This document shows, piece by piece, positions 38,428 to 51,139 of a DNA stretch of 64,000 nucleotides. Source of the stretch: Gaeumannomyces sp. JS-464 (taxonomy: Eukaryota; Ascomycota; Sordariomycetes; Magnaporthales; Magnaporthaceae). The translations under genes and the position numbers were made by a program. Under the pieces are notes generated by a model. The model worked only from the letters and a program-made list of their open reading frames with translations. It ran no database searches and was not told the origin of the DNA. The stretch is from positions 3,658,001-3,722,000 of the forward strand of contig NGZR01000002.1 in assembly GCA_002197995.1 (NCBI GenBank). The letters are read 5' to 3'. Within the stretch, counting starts at the first letter, position 1. The number at the start of each line of letters is the position of its first letter.

Positions 38428-39829
38428 TCAAAGCTCGTCCAGGCTGTGGATGATCCTGTGTCGCTCCTCCACCCCGTCAGCCAGCTCAGGGTTCCCCGGC
38501 CTCTGCACGACGAAGCTCTGCATCCCCGCACCAATGGCCGCCTCCACCTCTTTGACATTGTCGCTGAGAAACAGCCACTCCGAGGGAGGGTGCTGCGGGT
38601 GTTTAGCGGCAATCTTCTCGTAGCTAGCGGCCTCCGTCTTGGGTCCCGCATTGACAGTGTCAAAAAAGTCACGAATGTCGGGGATGAGGTCAGCAGGCTG
38701 CGAGTTGGTGTGCCCAAAGAGCAGCTTCTGGGCGGGGACCGATCCCGACGAGTAGATCATGATATCGACGCCGGCTCCCCTCCACGTCTTGAACCTCGAG
38801 GCGACGTCCGGGAAGAGCGGTGCGCGGAGTTCGCCGCTCCTGTAGCCATTCTCCCATAGGTAGCCCTGCAGGCTCTTCAGGTAGGGCGCTTTAACATCAC
38901 GGGCCACGAGGTCACGGACGTGAGCCTCCAGAGCCGGCTTGGATGAGGCGAACTCCGCCGGGAACGCGTTCCTGTACTGTGCGAACGCAGGGTCATCCCA
39001 TTGCGAGTCCAGCGTGCCCGGAAGTACCTTGAGAGCATAGGGAAACTGAGGTGCTGGGCGTCAGCAACCAAAGTCCCGTTTCCATCTTCGGAGGGCCGAT
39101 GCGGAGGGTGGAGGGCGACAGGAAATCAAGCAGTCCCCTCTCATCGAAACAGGGCATCTGCTTCAGACAGATTGGGCAATCTTGGGGATGGCCAAGAGGA
39201 AAACAGCACCACTATAGTGCCTTGGACTGGCAGCAAGCTGCAGCTATGCCCGAAAGGGGGTGTGGGTACGGGACGGCCCAACGACGAGAGATGACGGTCA
39301 AAGCAAGGAGAAGGAGGGGAGAACGCGGAGGGATCTGCCTTACGAGAACATCCTTGACGAATGAGATGGGACAGACTGTGCCCTCTGACAGCCAGCACAT
39401 ACACACACATATTAGCCCAGGCTGTTTATGTATGGGCCCATGCAGAGGCTAGTGCACTCTGTATGCGGACTTGCAACACGACGCGACGCAACGCAACGAA
39501 ACAGCACACCACTCCTGACCGCCGGGCGGCGCTGGCTTTTCCGCGATAGAGGTGGGATTGGATGGCTGGTGATCATTGTGCAGAAGAGGGGACAGGCCAC
39601 CCCCGGTGCGACAAGGGGAAGACGAATGATGGGGAGGAGGATGGGAGTGCTTGCATTATCCGATCCGCGCCGTCCAAGGAAGAAGACGGAACGAAGACCA
39701 GGGACGATGTTGCACCCGCTCCGGGCTGGAAGAGGGGCGGAATAGCAAAGAAGCAAGTTCCTTACCGATATCCAGCAGAACCACCTTAATGGCAGTACCG
39801 GGAACGCGATCGGACGGAGCAGTAGCCAT
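38428..39829 (-). CDS. UTR4: Enolase-phosphatase E1 (acireductone synthase)
   Basis: Bifunctional HAD-family enzyme of the methionine salvage pathway that enolises and dephosphorylates 2,3-diketo-5-methylthiopentyl-1-phosphate to the acireductone. Exons 39829-39766, 39384-39344 and 39045-38428 give 240 aa, about the yeast length. The HAD motif I, DIEGT with nucleophile Asp20, straddles intron 1. It is followed by VCPISFVKDVLFPYAL. Motif II is IYSSGSVPAQKLLFGHT. Motif III/IV is SEWLFLSDNVKEVEAA. Intron 1 is long for this window (381 nt) and intron 2 is 298 nt. Its start faces an 8-kb spacer shared with the Ran1-like kinase. Confidence 0.95.
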
Positions 39830-42800
39830 GTTGATCTGCGATGCGCACAGAGCCATGATCCACGCAGGGGAAAGGCCTTGCTCGGATTGCTTGGAAGCGA
39901 TGGTATGGTATCCGAGACGTGAGACAGCTTCCGGTTGTATGTCGGGGCGGGGAGGCGGTGAGGGACGGGCCAGGGGTGGTGGTGGTGACGAGAGACGCCC
40001 GGAGGCAGACTCTTCTTTGGTCTGTCTGGTTGGGACGGACGCGGAGGGCCGACGCCGGGGAAGACGCCGAAGCGGGAAAGCAGGGGTTAGGGAGGTAGGT
40101 ACGAGAAATCTTACTTCGCGTCGCGTGATGGGAACGGTGAAGAGAGAAAAGAAAAAAATTGTCCGACGCCAGGAAAGCTCGGTACGACGCGACTAACACT
40201 CTGGGCAGGCCAGTCAGGCACAGGCACAGGCAGAATTTGCAACAGAAGAGTGGTGTGTGTGTGGGCTTTCTGCTGCCCTGAAGAGGCGGTCAACCGCAAA
40301 CGGCATCCGAAGACTGGATGGAGCGGGGCCGAGCGGGGCCGGCTTGTGTGGAGACTGGAGTCGTCGCGGGTGGCCAGTGGGTGCGATCCACAGAAGCAAT
40401 CGGGAGGCAGGGCGGTGGTCGGGACTCGTCGCCAGCCCCGGGCCCAATTTCCGGCCCCCGCCGCGGGCGAGACTGACGGCGGTGAATGGGGCAGAGCGAC
40501 GGTAAACCACGATACAGCACAGAACAGGAAGGCAGATAGAAGCTGATTTTTTCTCTTTCTTTTTCTCTGCCGAGTCGCGGGGCCCATCGCCATTGAGATT
40601 ACTAGCAATGCAAATGTGCAAAATGCTACCCACCGAGCACGTTGGGGACATCGAATGATCGAAGCCAAGAAATCCACACTCTCCATGTCCTCCTACTCCA
40701 TCGTGGCCGGGCAGCCCAGCAGAGACAAGAAAAATCTTCCGTTTTTGCTTGGTTTCCCAGCTGCACTCCGTCTGCTGCAGTTCATGCAGCAGACCAACCT
40801 CGGCGAAGCAGCTAATCATGCAGCCCCGGACGCGCCTAAACGACGGTGGCGGGCCAGCCAGCAGCGGCCTGGGGAGGAGGCCAAAGAACTTGCAGGAGAG
40901 AGGAGCCAGCCGGTTGGCGGAAATGCACAACGGGCAAGAAAAGAAAAGAAAGAAAAGAAAACTTGCTTGGTTGGCCACCCAACCGACAAGGCAAGCAAAT
41001 CCAGCCACGACAGCGGACACAACCTCCTAGATGGGTAACGGCGGCTTTGGTGTCGTTGTGTAATGGAGCGCAACATCAGCAATTGGCCTCTCAAATCATC
41101 CATTGGACGTGGCACGCCGTAGGGCTCCGATCTGCCTCGTCAGACCGTCCGTCGCCCGACAAAAACGGCACGGAGTGATGGAAGGATGAGCAAGCAGAGA
41201 CCAGACCCGGACAATTGGACTGGCTGGGCGACGGGAGGAGGGTTGCACGCGAGTTTTTTTCTTTTTCTTTTTTTTGTTTTGCTTTTCTCCCTCTTCCCAG
41301 ACCCGTCAAGGGATGCCAGGGGGCAATGCACTGTCTGGCGCAAGCGCATCATGGGCAGCAAGACCAGCCTCTCAGCATCAGAGTTCTGACACCCTCAGGC
41401 GGCTAGGCCGTGATGCAGGAGCAGGCAACGTGCATGCAGCTTGCAGCAGCCACTCTGCGCCCCCCAGCCAAGGGAGAAGGGAGGGGGAACCAACCCATTT
41501 ATCCTATCAACCCAGCCCTCCCGTCCGTCGCCTTGTCCTATCCGTGGTGTTTTGGAAAAGACAAGGAAGAGACGGCCGCCACACATGCATCCCACCCTCC
41601 CGCCCGGCCAGTGAGAGCGCGTGGGACGGCGAAGGGAGGAGGGGGCCGTCGCCAACAAGGCATTGACGGCAAAAAGAACACACATGCTGCCTGACCGCCA
41701 TGTCGAATATCAGCCCAGTGTTATCGATCAGTCGTTTGAACCTGCCCTGCCGTCCCAACGGAACCTACGCGGGCTGTGTGCTTGAAACCTCGAAGATCTG
41801 CACCGCGTACTTGATCGCTTGCTCGCTTTGCTTTGCTCGATTGACACTCGTTGATGGAATGTTGCACAACTTGATACTGTGCATACACAACACAAGATCC
41901 CTGTGTGCATGTGTATGTGCAGGTACTGTGCGCAGCCCAGAACAACAACCGGACAAGGTCAGTTTTGCCGGGCTGTCGCAGGGGCTGGGAACGGTGGACC
42001 AACAAAGGTCGATCGATCTATTCGGGGATTTTTGGGGACACAAATAAAACAGATGGGCGCTTGCCCACCCTGCCCACCAGCTCATTTGCTGTGCATCTGC
42101 GGCACAGATCGTCTCCCTACCTAGCGTACTGTATGTTCATGATATGGGTGATATCTTGATCGGCCGTGTGATGTGACGAAAGTCGCATTCTGTTGCTCTG
42201 GCACTCTGGACTGCATGTTTTGCATGTTGTTGTCTCTGTTCTTTTTCTTTTTCTTTTTATTATTATTATTGCATCCTGTCCAATTTCGACCTTACTGTAT
42301 TTGCTTCCTAGCTTCCTGCAGGCTGTTGTAGGAGCAGCCACAACGGTCCCGCCTAAACCTTCCTGCCAGAGTGGATAGATTATCTCGACCGAGGAGTGCC
42401 GACGACGGACGTGGTTCTATTCTGCTTGCACGCCCGGCAGAGGCCGGCCTTCCTTACTGTAATGCACCGCCCGCCTCCTGGCTAGGTAGGGCCCTAGTAC
42501 CGAGGTCGTCAACAAATGCGGGCTGTCCGGTGCAAGGCGTGCGGGTGTGGAGCGATGATGATGCGTGTAGTTGGGGAGAATCTTCGGGTCTTGACTCGCG
42601 TACGCCGCCATGGAACTAACTGCCCAGAGGACTGGGCTGCGATGCGCTGTTCTTCAATTGCGTGTGCACGCGACGACTTTTTGCATCGCTGGCCGTTCGG
42701 TCACCAGGCCTTTTCGCCTGCTCCGTCTTGCCTACTCCTTTGCTCTGGATTCCCGCACCAGCCGGGGTAGAGCCCGTCCCATCGCTACAGGCGGCGTCAC

Positions 42801-45800
42801 AGACCAGACGAAAATCCAGAGTAGCTTCGGTCTGGTGTGATTCTTCAGGGATTTAGGAGCCATTTTCGGTTTGTCGGACTGTTGGGGTCGCCCGTCCGTG
42901 GCCGGCTTGTCTGGGTCGGCCGGATGAGACGGCCGGTCTTGTCCGCCACTAAATCTGGTGTTCCCGCCCACCCTTCGAGCCTCGATCATCCCCGGCCGAC
43001 CAAAACTTTGTCGTGTTATGGACGGTGATCATGGCTTGATTACGGATTTACGACGAACTCCCTCCGTGAACCTATGCCCTGTATCGAGTACATGCGGGTG
43101 TCGATGTCGAAGGCCGGTGTCTGGGTTGTTATCTCCTATCATACACCCCAGTCCACCTGTCCAACCCCAAGGCGCCCAATAAAAGTCTCCGTCCGAGAAT
43201 CGAGTTGAACGCGACTCAGTCTCGGAGGACCGGGGGATATCGTGTATCCCATCTTCCTTCATGCCGCGTTTTCCCCCTTTTTCCCAGTCCACCCTTTCAG
43301 TCACCCTGCCGCGTCCTCAAATATAAGCGGGCATACGCAGTCACACACGTTCACTCTTCTTCACCCGATGACATGGACGGGCCCAATTCCAATACGTAAA
43401 TTCGTTGATGGCAGTCACAGTCATAGTAGCCACCAGTCCGGTCCACCGCAGACAGCAGGGAGGAACCGTCTGATGTCTTCGGGCTGGGACCTGGGAACTG
43501 TGGAGTGAGTTACCAATACATTGAGAGCCGAGAGCCATAGTAATCAACCACACAGCCCACTCCCTCCGCGCGCTAGCGCCCTTGGTTTCATTTCATTTGC
43601 GGTTGCATCATTCAACGGATTCCTGTCGAGAGCCACACGACAGGACCCTGGGGATTGTGCCCCGTTGTGTCAATGTGTCTCTGTCCCACGGCGGGCAGTC
43701 GCCACATGCAGCACACACAGCACACAGCACGCTCTCTCCGTGTCTCTCGTCCACCCACACACCCGCCCACACCCACACTCCAGAGACCAGGCGTCCCGAG
43801 ACCACTTGGCAGGCCACCCGCCGTTCCTCGGTTGAGCCTCGCTTCGTCCAGCACTGGTATGCATTTTTCGATTGAGGAGCGGCAACGGGGATGGCCACGA
43901 GTTGATGCAGCAGGAAAGGAGTGCATGCGGGCAGCCAATCGCCGCCCTCGGGGCCGTCCAAGTGAAACAGACGGCTTCTGGATTGGCCCCCTAAACGCAA
44001 CCCTCTTTGCCTGTTCGCTGTAGCAGGAGCTGCCCGGTTGCGGCGAGGCGCCATGCCAAATTGCGCCAGTCCTACCCATTCCAGCCCCAGGTGTGAGTGG
44101 GGATCCGCGAGGTGGACGGAGGGCTTTGGTGCTCAGTGTGACATGGCCTAAACATCTGTCTCCTCGCCTCGAGATTTGGCTTTTACGGCAAAGACGAGAG
44201 AGACGTCGTGTTGCAACATCTATCCACGGGAAGTGGGCAGTCTCGCTGGCTTCTGCTTGTTTCGGGCCATGTAATCCCCGCAAGCGAGTGATGCTCTCTT
44301 GGTATGCGGCAGTATGCATGTTTCTCAATTGGTAGGTAAACAAATAAAGCAGAAGCGAGGCGACCTGCGCAGGCACAACCCAGGCCGAGGTAGGGACAAG
44401 TAGTCAGCCGGCCTTTTCCTGCTGGGCACGTACACATTAGTGACTTGTTATTTACGACGTGGCTTTTGTCCACTGGGCTTTTGCTGGGTGGGGAGACTTG
44501 TCCGTTACGTTGCTGTTTTTGTTCTGCCTGCCAGTCATACCGGGAGGTACCTGGGCCAGAACAAGACAGCGAGTCCACTTTAAGGCACGGCTTGTTGAGT
44601 CCACTGTCTTGCAATATCAGCATTCAGGCAGGAAAAACTGCCACGAGTCTTCCCATTTCAGGTTCTCGATGTCCTGAGCTGTTCCAACTTCCATGGCAAT
44701 GGCGGTGTGAAGGCGCACGGAGCAGCAAAGGGTGTGTGGGGCACCAGCAAAGAGGAGCTCGTTTGATTGCATTGCGCCCACTCCAGCCCTTCAGTGTGCA
44801 TAGTTGATGGACACCGTGTTGAGAGGCCATTTGGCACGCGTGGCCGGGTCAAAGGCATGGGACGGCATGGGAAGGCGGCCGGCCCCTTGATTGAATGGAT
44901 GAGAAGCGACCTATTGCCTTTGGCTTGGAGCTAATGGAGCCAATGACGCCTTTTTCGTGGTGCGCGGCGCCAGAATTTCCAGGCCAAAAGCTCCAACGAC
45001 AGGCCGAAAAAGACGGGCGGCTGGCTAGCAAAGGCAAGATGCCCATCCCTGTTGGACACGTATCGGCCCCGTTGCTACGATAGTCAGGGGGCCGCTTGCT
45101 TACTGTTTGGTGGGTGGCTTGCGTGCGCGAAGCCAGTGTATCTTTAGCAACCTTGTAGCATGCGCAGCCGGCAGCGTGGCTGTTCGCGCTTGAGAGAGCC
45201 GGCCCAGGAACAATAGTGGCGAATCGAGACAAGGGCGTCCCCAACATGCATGGACTGGACTGGGCCCGACGCTAGCTTGGCGCTGCTGGCAACATGCTGT
45301 CTTCTTTGTTTACGTGTGTGGATCATGTCGAAATGCACTGCACATCCCCCAGGTCTCCACATCCTGCGCCTGTACTCAGGAGTACGCACGACTCACCCCA
45401 GGATTCCTCCTGGGGGATGCAATGTGCAATGGTGATGGAAATGTCCTGAGGCAGGATCCATAATGTGTGCACCTGTTGATTCTGTTTTGGGCATCGGGAC
45501 CGACTATCTGAAAACACGATGGCCCATTTCCCATGCCATCTGAGGCAGTGCGACGGGCGCCCATCAGCCTGAGCTGCTGCACGCGGAGCCCGTGCGCGTG
45601 CGCCAGGCCTGGCACTGTGGGAACTGCCTGAGTGTGTGCAGAAGCGAACAGTCGAGCCGTTTACTGCAGGACTGGCTGGTGATGTCGCCAGAGTCAGTGC
45701 ACCTCCCAGCCCCGTGCACTGTCCCGGCCGCAGGCTGCACGTATTTGCTGTAGCTCCAGTAGTGTTTGCGGGCAGCCAGTGCCTGCCATGGGAGGCGCGC

Positions 45801-47816
45801 CCACCCGTCGGGGTCATTCGACCAGTGCGTGTTTCCGACAGGGGCCTGGGTGGTCCCGACCGCACGCATGTACCGTGTACCTGTGGGTTCCGCGGCCTGG
45901 CGCAATGGGGCCATTGTCATTCATGTCACCCGCGGTTCCCGTGCCTTCGCGGAATTGGCTGGCTTACTACAACTGGCGTGCTGGTGGTGACTGGGCTGGT
46001 CCAGCACCGTCCAGCAGCTTCTGCTCATTTCCCCCATTTTAGACAAGCAACACCTGCCCTTGCCAACCTTGGCTCCTGGAAACAGGGCCCAGGCCCCACC
46101 AATCCCCATAGTTTCGTGAGCCATCGCGCACGCTCTGGTGGCCTGCCACCCACACGCCCTCGCACCCCCTGGCCAGGACAGGCAGGGCCTGCCTGCACTG
46201 CATTGCATCCTCCACTCCCACTTGGACCTCTCCACCGCTCTTCTCCTTCCTTCCTCTTTCTTCCCCCATCCACCTTCTTCCTCCGCTTCACCGTTCATAA
46301 TCCATCCGTTGCAGCCTGTTCGATATATCTTAGCGTGGGCCGCCTCGGTCAAAGGACGGCACGCCTCCTTTTGCTCCGTTGCTGCGTCTCGCGAAGTCCG
46401 CCTCCCTCTTCCCTTCTCTGCCCTACCTCCTCCTCCCGCCTCGGCTTAGCCGTGTGTGTACAGAGTCTCGACCGCCGCCCTTTGTCCGCCCGCACCGCTC
46501 GTGACTCCATCGGCCTATTGATCCTCGCCGCCTTCCGCCCGCCGCCTCCGACGACGACGCACTCCGATTCCTCGGTCCGGTGCAACAATCTGACAAGAGC
46601 TGACGGCGAGCAAGCACACGACGCGCCAAGCCAAGCCAATTACACGACGAACTCAATACCTAGAGCAATCAAGCACGCAGCATAGCAACCGCACCTACAC
46701 GCTCTGATCACGCAATCGACCGCCAAGAGGGCAAATTGCCAACCTGCTCGCATCGCCGACGGCGACGACTTCTCCACTGCCAGCCATCCCCTGGCACCGA
46801 ACGCTCACGCTAGCCTACCTGGACGGCTCCATCTCGTTGAACAAGGGGGTTGAAGGGTCATCTCTTCAGCATCCTGTTCTACTGATACCAAAACCTTCAC
46901 GGATGTTCACAACCCAGATAAACCAGGTGTCGCAATAGCTGCCATCGATCGACACACGTCGGGACGGGAGTTTCTTGCCCACCTGGTATTCTTCATTCGG
47001 TGATTCCTCACCATCCTCGGCGCCCTCAGCAAGCAATCGATCCACCACTCTCATCCGGTTGCTTCTCGGCCGCCGACCCATTTCCTATCTCTCAGTCTCT
47101 ACACCTCGCTCCCGTCGAGTCATCGGTCGATCTCGGACACCCCTGCCTGTGCTCAACATACGAGTACTAGCACACATCAGGGTCGTCCCGGCTTACTCTT
47201 TGATCTGACGTATCTCCCTTTTGCCATCTCAACTCTAGCGACAACCATCAACACCACAAAAACATCAACGTCACTCTTTTGACCTCTTCGATGCTCTCGT
47301 AGCGTCGCCTATCCCCCCTTTTCGGACACTCGGTCCCTTCCTTCGACTGCCCGACCTGCTCGATTTATTTCCTTTGTTTGAAGCCTACAACCACACATCA
47401 CATATGAGCCTCTGACTGGAACGACTTGGAGTTTTCTTTTCTCTCTATTTTTCCGCTTGTTTTTGCGCTTTGGCGAATCTTCGACGATTGTAAATCTCAT
47501 CATCCTCATTCTCTCTTCTCGACTCCTTAAGTTCGCACACGCCCTTCGAGACCACGCCAACCCCGCGCCGATCTGCCACGCAAAGCCTCCAGACCGACGT
47601 CGACTTGTTCATCTACTTTGACACTTGTACCACTCGACACAGTGCCTCGGACCGCATCTGCCCGTGGCGGCATCTTAGACTGGGCGAACGGACCTTTGGA
47701 CAAAAGCTCTGCTGCAACTGTACCATCAGCAACATCATCGATAATCCTCTCCTCTCTTTTCCGCTCTAATCTTACGATACCCATTTTCTGTCTGTTTTCA
47801 TCATCAATTAATCGCC
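39830..47816. other. 8-kb gene-free divergent region, UTR4 / Ran1-like kinase
   Basis: No frame resembles a known protein; the longest (about 45636-46685) is a Pro/Arg/Ser-rich translation of C/T-rich DNA. The last 1.6 kb before the kinase (about 46200-47816) is strongly pyrimidine-rich on the plus strand, like a long leader, and contains several short upstream ATGs. The rest has no recognised element. Confidence 0.55.
46200..47816 (+). promoter_or_regulatory. Pyrimidine-rich leader/promoter of the Ran1-like kinase
   Basis: C/T-rich tracts of the kind found at fungal transcription starts extend to a few bases before the ATG (AATCGCC ATG). Leader versus promoter cannot be separated without RNA data. 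Confidence 0.45.
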
Positions 47817-49889
47817 ATGGAATGCCTGCGAGACAGGTTCGACATGGGCGTCGTCCTTGACGGACGCTACGAGACCATCTCGCCCCTCAACCATGGCTCT
47901 TTCGGCATGGTCTTCATGGCCAGGGACATCCGCACGGACGAGAAGGTTGCCATCAAGTGCCTGACCAAGAAGGCGGCTGCCGACGAGTACGGCTTCGACT
48001 TCGCCGTTGATGACAAGTCCGAGGAGCTCGTGCTGCACAAGCGCCTCGGCAGCCACCCCAACATCGTCAACCTGGTCGATGCTTTCGAGACGGACGCTCA
48101 CGTGTACCTAGTCCTCGAGTTCTGTGAGCGTGGCGATCTCTACGAGGCCATCCGCCATGGTTACGGACCTCTGGAGACGGAGCACGTCCGCAAGCTCATG
48201 CTTGAGCTTGTTGATGCCGTCGAGTACATGCACTCCAAGGGCGTCTACCACCGAGACATCAAGCCTGAGAACATCTTCCTCACCGATGGCGGCTCCCTGA
48301 AGCTCGGTGACTTCGGCCTGGCGACGACGGAGAGGTGGACGTACGAGGCCACTGTTGGCAGTGACCGCTACATGTCGCCGGAACAGTATGACTCAGCCGG
48401 TGCTGGCTACTCGCCCGCCCAGGCCGACATCTGGGCCATTGGCATTTGCCTGCTCAACGTCCTCTTCTCGCGCAACCCCTTCACCACCCCGACCGAGGCG
48501 GACCTACTGTTCCTGGACTTCTCGCGCGACAAGCAGTCCCTCTTCGATGTCTTTCCGTACATGTCCCAGGACACGTACGAGGTCATCGTTGAGTGCATGA
48601 ATCTTGACCCCAACAAGCGCTCTCTGGTTGGTGCTCGCCGTGCCCTCCGTCGTGTTGTTAGCTTCACCACCACGGACGAGGCCCTCGACGACTTCTGCTC
48701 CACGGATCGCACCGCCATGGCCTCTGCCAACCGCGAGCCTCTGCGCACTCCCTCGATCCAGAGCCCTGCCGTCGACACCGGTGCTTTCCCTTGGGCCAAG
48801 GCTCTGCAGACCACTGCCGCCAAGCCTATCCGCCAGCTCAGCATGATCCCCGACAACGAGAGCTACACCGAGGACCTCTTCTCCAAGTCGGAGGCCACCA
48901 CCTCTGACTGGTTCTCCAACGCTGGTCAGACCCCTTCGATGGACTTCGGTGCTCAACTCGAGCCTGGGTGCCTCCATCAGCTCCCTAGCCATGACTCATG
49001 CTCAGCAACACCGCAAGGTGTCGCCAATGGCTGGCTCGCTTCCCATCACCATGTCGCGGTCCCGCGCCCAGCCCGCCATGTCCACTGTCTTTGGTGGCCA
49101 CAGCGAGGGATTCTCCAAGAGCTGGAGCGACATGTGGGAGGAGGATGAGGAGGAGGAGGAGGCCAATGAGCGTGCTCGCCAGATGGCGAACCTGAAGGAG
49201 CTGAACTCGCGAACCTGGAGCCATGAGAGCAAGGTCATGGACGAGGACGAGGACGATACTCCTCGTCGTGGTCTGTCGCCGGAGACCAAGGCATCTACGT
49301 TGTTCATCTCCGACCATGTCCCGTCGATTGAGAACACCATCTCGAAGAACATCGACGACGACCTGGTCGCGGATGGCTTCTCTTTCAGGACGACGAGCCT
49401 GAGCCGGAGCGCAAGCAAGGACGTGGTCAGCCGCCACCGCCCGTCTTTCCGCGACCGGCTTCGCGCTACTCGCCACCACCAAAACGCAATGGAGGCGACA
49501 AGTGGGAGGCCCTTGGGCAACGACGACGTGCCTACTCGTCGACGAAATCGGCCAAGTCGGCCGTGAAATCACCGGAAGTGCTGTTCAAGAACAGCCGACC
49601 GAATCAACAGACTACTTTTGGATTTTCTACTTTGGGACACGGCGTTTGGGATTATAATATGGGACATCATCACTCCATCAACATGGCTGCTTCTAAACAC
49701 GCCAACGACAACATCAATACTGCTTTCAACAACCACGGCCCTCTGGGCAGCTATCAGCACCACGGGGCTAAATGGACCAGCCCCAAGGATCGCGCCAAAG
49801 ATGGCTGCCCTTGGAAGAAGGGCATTGACTCGAACTGGCGCCGTGACCGGCGCGCAGACCTCGAAGTCGAGTGGGTTGGTGGCTGGTAG
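47817..49889 (+). CDS. Ran1/Pat1-like Ser/Thr protein kinase, frame broken twice
   Basis: Kinase of the Ran1/Pat1-Ksp1-Sks1-Vhs1 group; fission yeast Ran1 represses conjugation and meiosis, and budding yeast members act in nutrient signalling. The kinase domain spans about residues 18-283: NHGSFGMVFMARD (P-loop), VAIK with Lys47, YHRDIKPEN with Asp147, GDFGLAT with Asp165, and MSPEQYD in place of APE. A long Ser/Asp/Glu-rich tail follows. The first frame is lost near 48949-48960, and the next stretch (SSLGASISSLAMTHAQQ, DMWEEDEEEEE) is one frame over. The original frame returns at the C-run 49440-49442 and runs to the stop at 49889 (SPPPKRNGGDKWEALG, CPWKKGIDSNWRRDRR). One surplus and one missing base leave total length divisible by three (690 aa). 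The kinase domain itself is intact. Confidence 0.9.
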
Positions 49890-51139
49890 AGGCTCTTGTC
49901 TCTCCTACCGCCAATGGTAGCTGAGCTATCACATCTCCGTCCCGGTTTCTTTTGTGTGGTTTACAATCCATGTTGGAAATTGGGGCTGCTGACTTGAAGG
50001 GATCTTTCTTTGAACCATACACCGATCTTTACACGCCGTTGCATCCGGCTCTCTATCTCCTTTTTATTTTCTGTTTCGACCAGCCTGTCTTTGGAAGCAG
50101 GGAAAAAACAGCTGCCTCATTCTTGGCACACATACTACTGTGCTCACCAGCACACTTTTCTTGCTTCTTGGATGGATTGGGAGGAAAATCCCATTTGGGT
50201 TTGTTTTTTTTTTTGTTTTTTTTTACTGGAATCGCCTTCTCACCCTTCCCTTGAAAGTCAGCAGCACGCATGTACTCGCGAACGGGATCTGATCTAGCCC
50301 AGCTCGCTTCTTGTGTATTAGTTACCACCCTCACCTGTCAGTGACACAATACCAGAAGTTACCCACTCAAACGAAGTCACTCTAATCTATGCATGTCTTG
50401 AATGTATCGGACATGGCGACACACACGCAACATTTACAACGCAACTCCCGTCGTACCCGCCTCCAATATCGAGGTGGGATGGGGCGCTTGTAGTGCCTAC
50501 CGCCCCGTTCGGATGGCCCGTCACTGAGACCGCTCAAGTCTCGCTCTAATGCTTCTATTTGTTCATAATGATTGGTTGAGACCGGAAGTGACACCAGGCC
50601 TTTTCAATCCCGTGGCAATATATCAAGCTTTGTGGCAGCACACCTTGCTCGTCCCTCCCTCCAACACGTCAAATGCCGAAGCCCGACAAGGCCTGCCGCC
50701 CACCCCGTAGGATTTCCCATGTTCTCCAAAGTAGCACCACTAGTGGCCGTAGTGTATCCAATGTAGCCGATATAAATGCGAGCTGTCCTCCCATGTTTCC
50801 ATTGTCCAACAGAACGAGAAGAAAGAAGGAAGGCCCCCCGCCCGGCCTAGTAACCCAATCAACGCAACACGCATGCCCAGCAAACTCCATTTGAGTGCGA
50901 GGTTGCCGGACACCGAGAGAGCCACGGGCCAGTCCGTCCGGCGCGCTTCCGTGCCACACCATACATGTCCTCGATGGGACGTGCCAGGCGGAAACGTCGC
51001 TCCCGCTGTCGTCTGACCGACGACGAGGCCCAAACTGCCTGGAGTCGGTCTGCTCAGGACTGACTCGGTTGCGCGTTGCTTTCTGTCTTTCTCTTCTCTT
51101 TTCCGTCATTGCCCCGTCTTGTTTCGTCACCGCTCTTGT
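49890..51139. other. Convergent spacer, Ran1-like kinase / AVT1
   Basis: 1.25 kb between two stops. T-rich at 50198-50225, otherwise unremarkable; no gene seen. Confidence 0.5.

Noticed and set aside
45636..46685. 349-codon frame before the Ran1-like kinase
   Set aside because: Pro/Arg/Ser-rich translation of C/T-rich leader DNA with no domain or motif.
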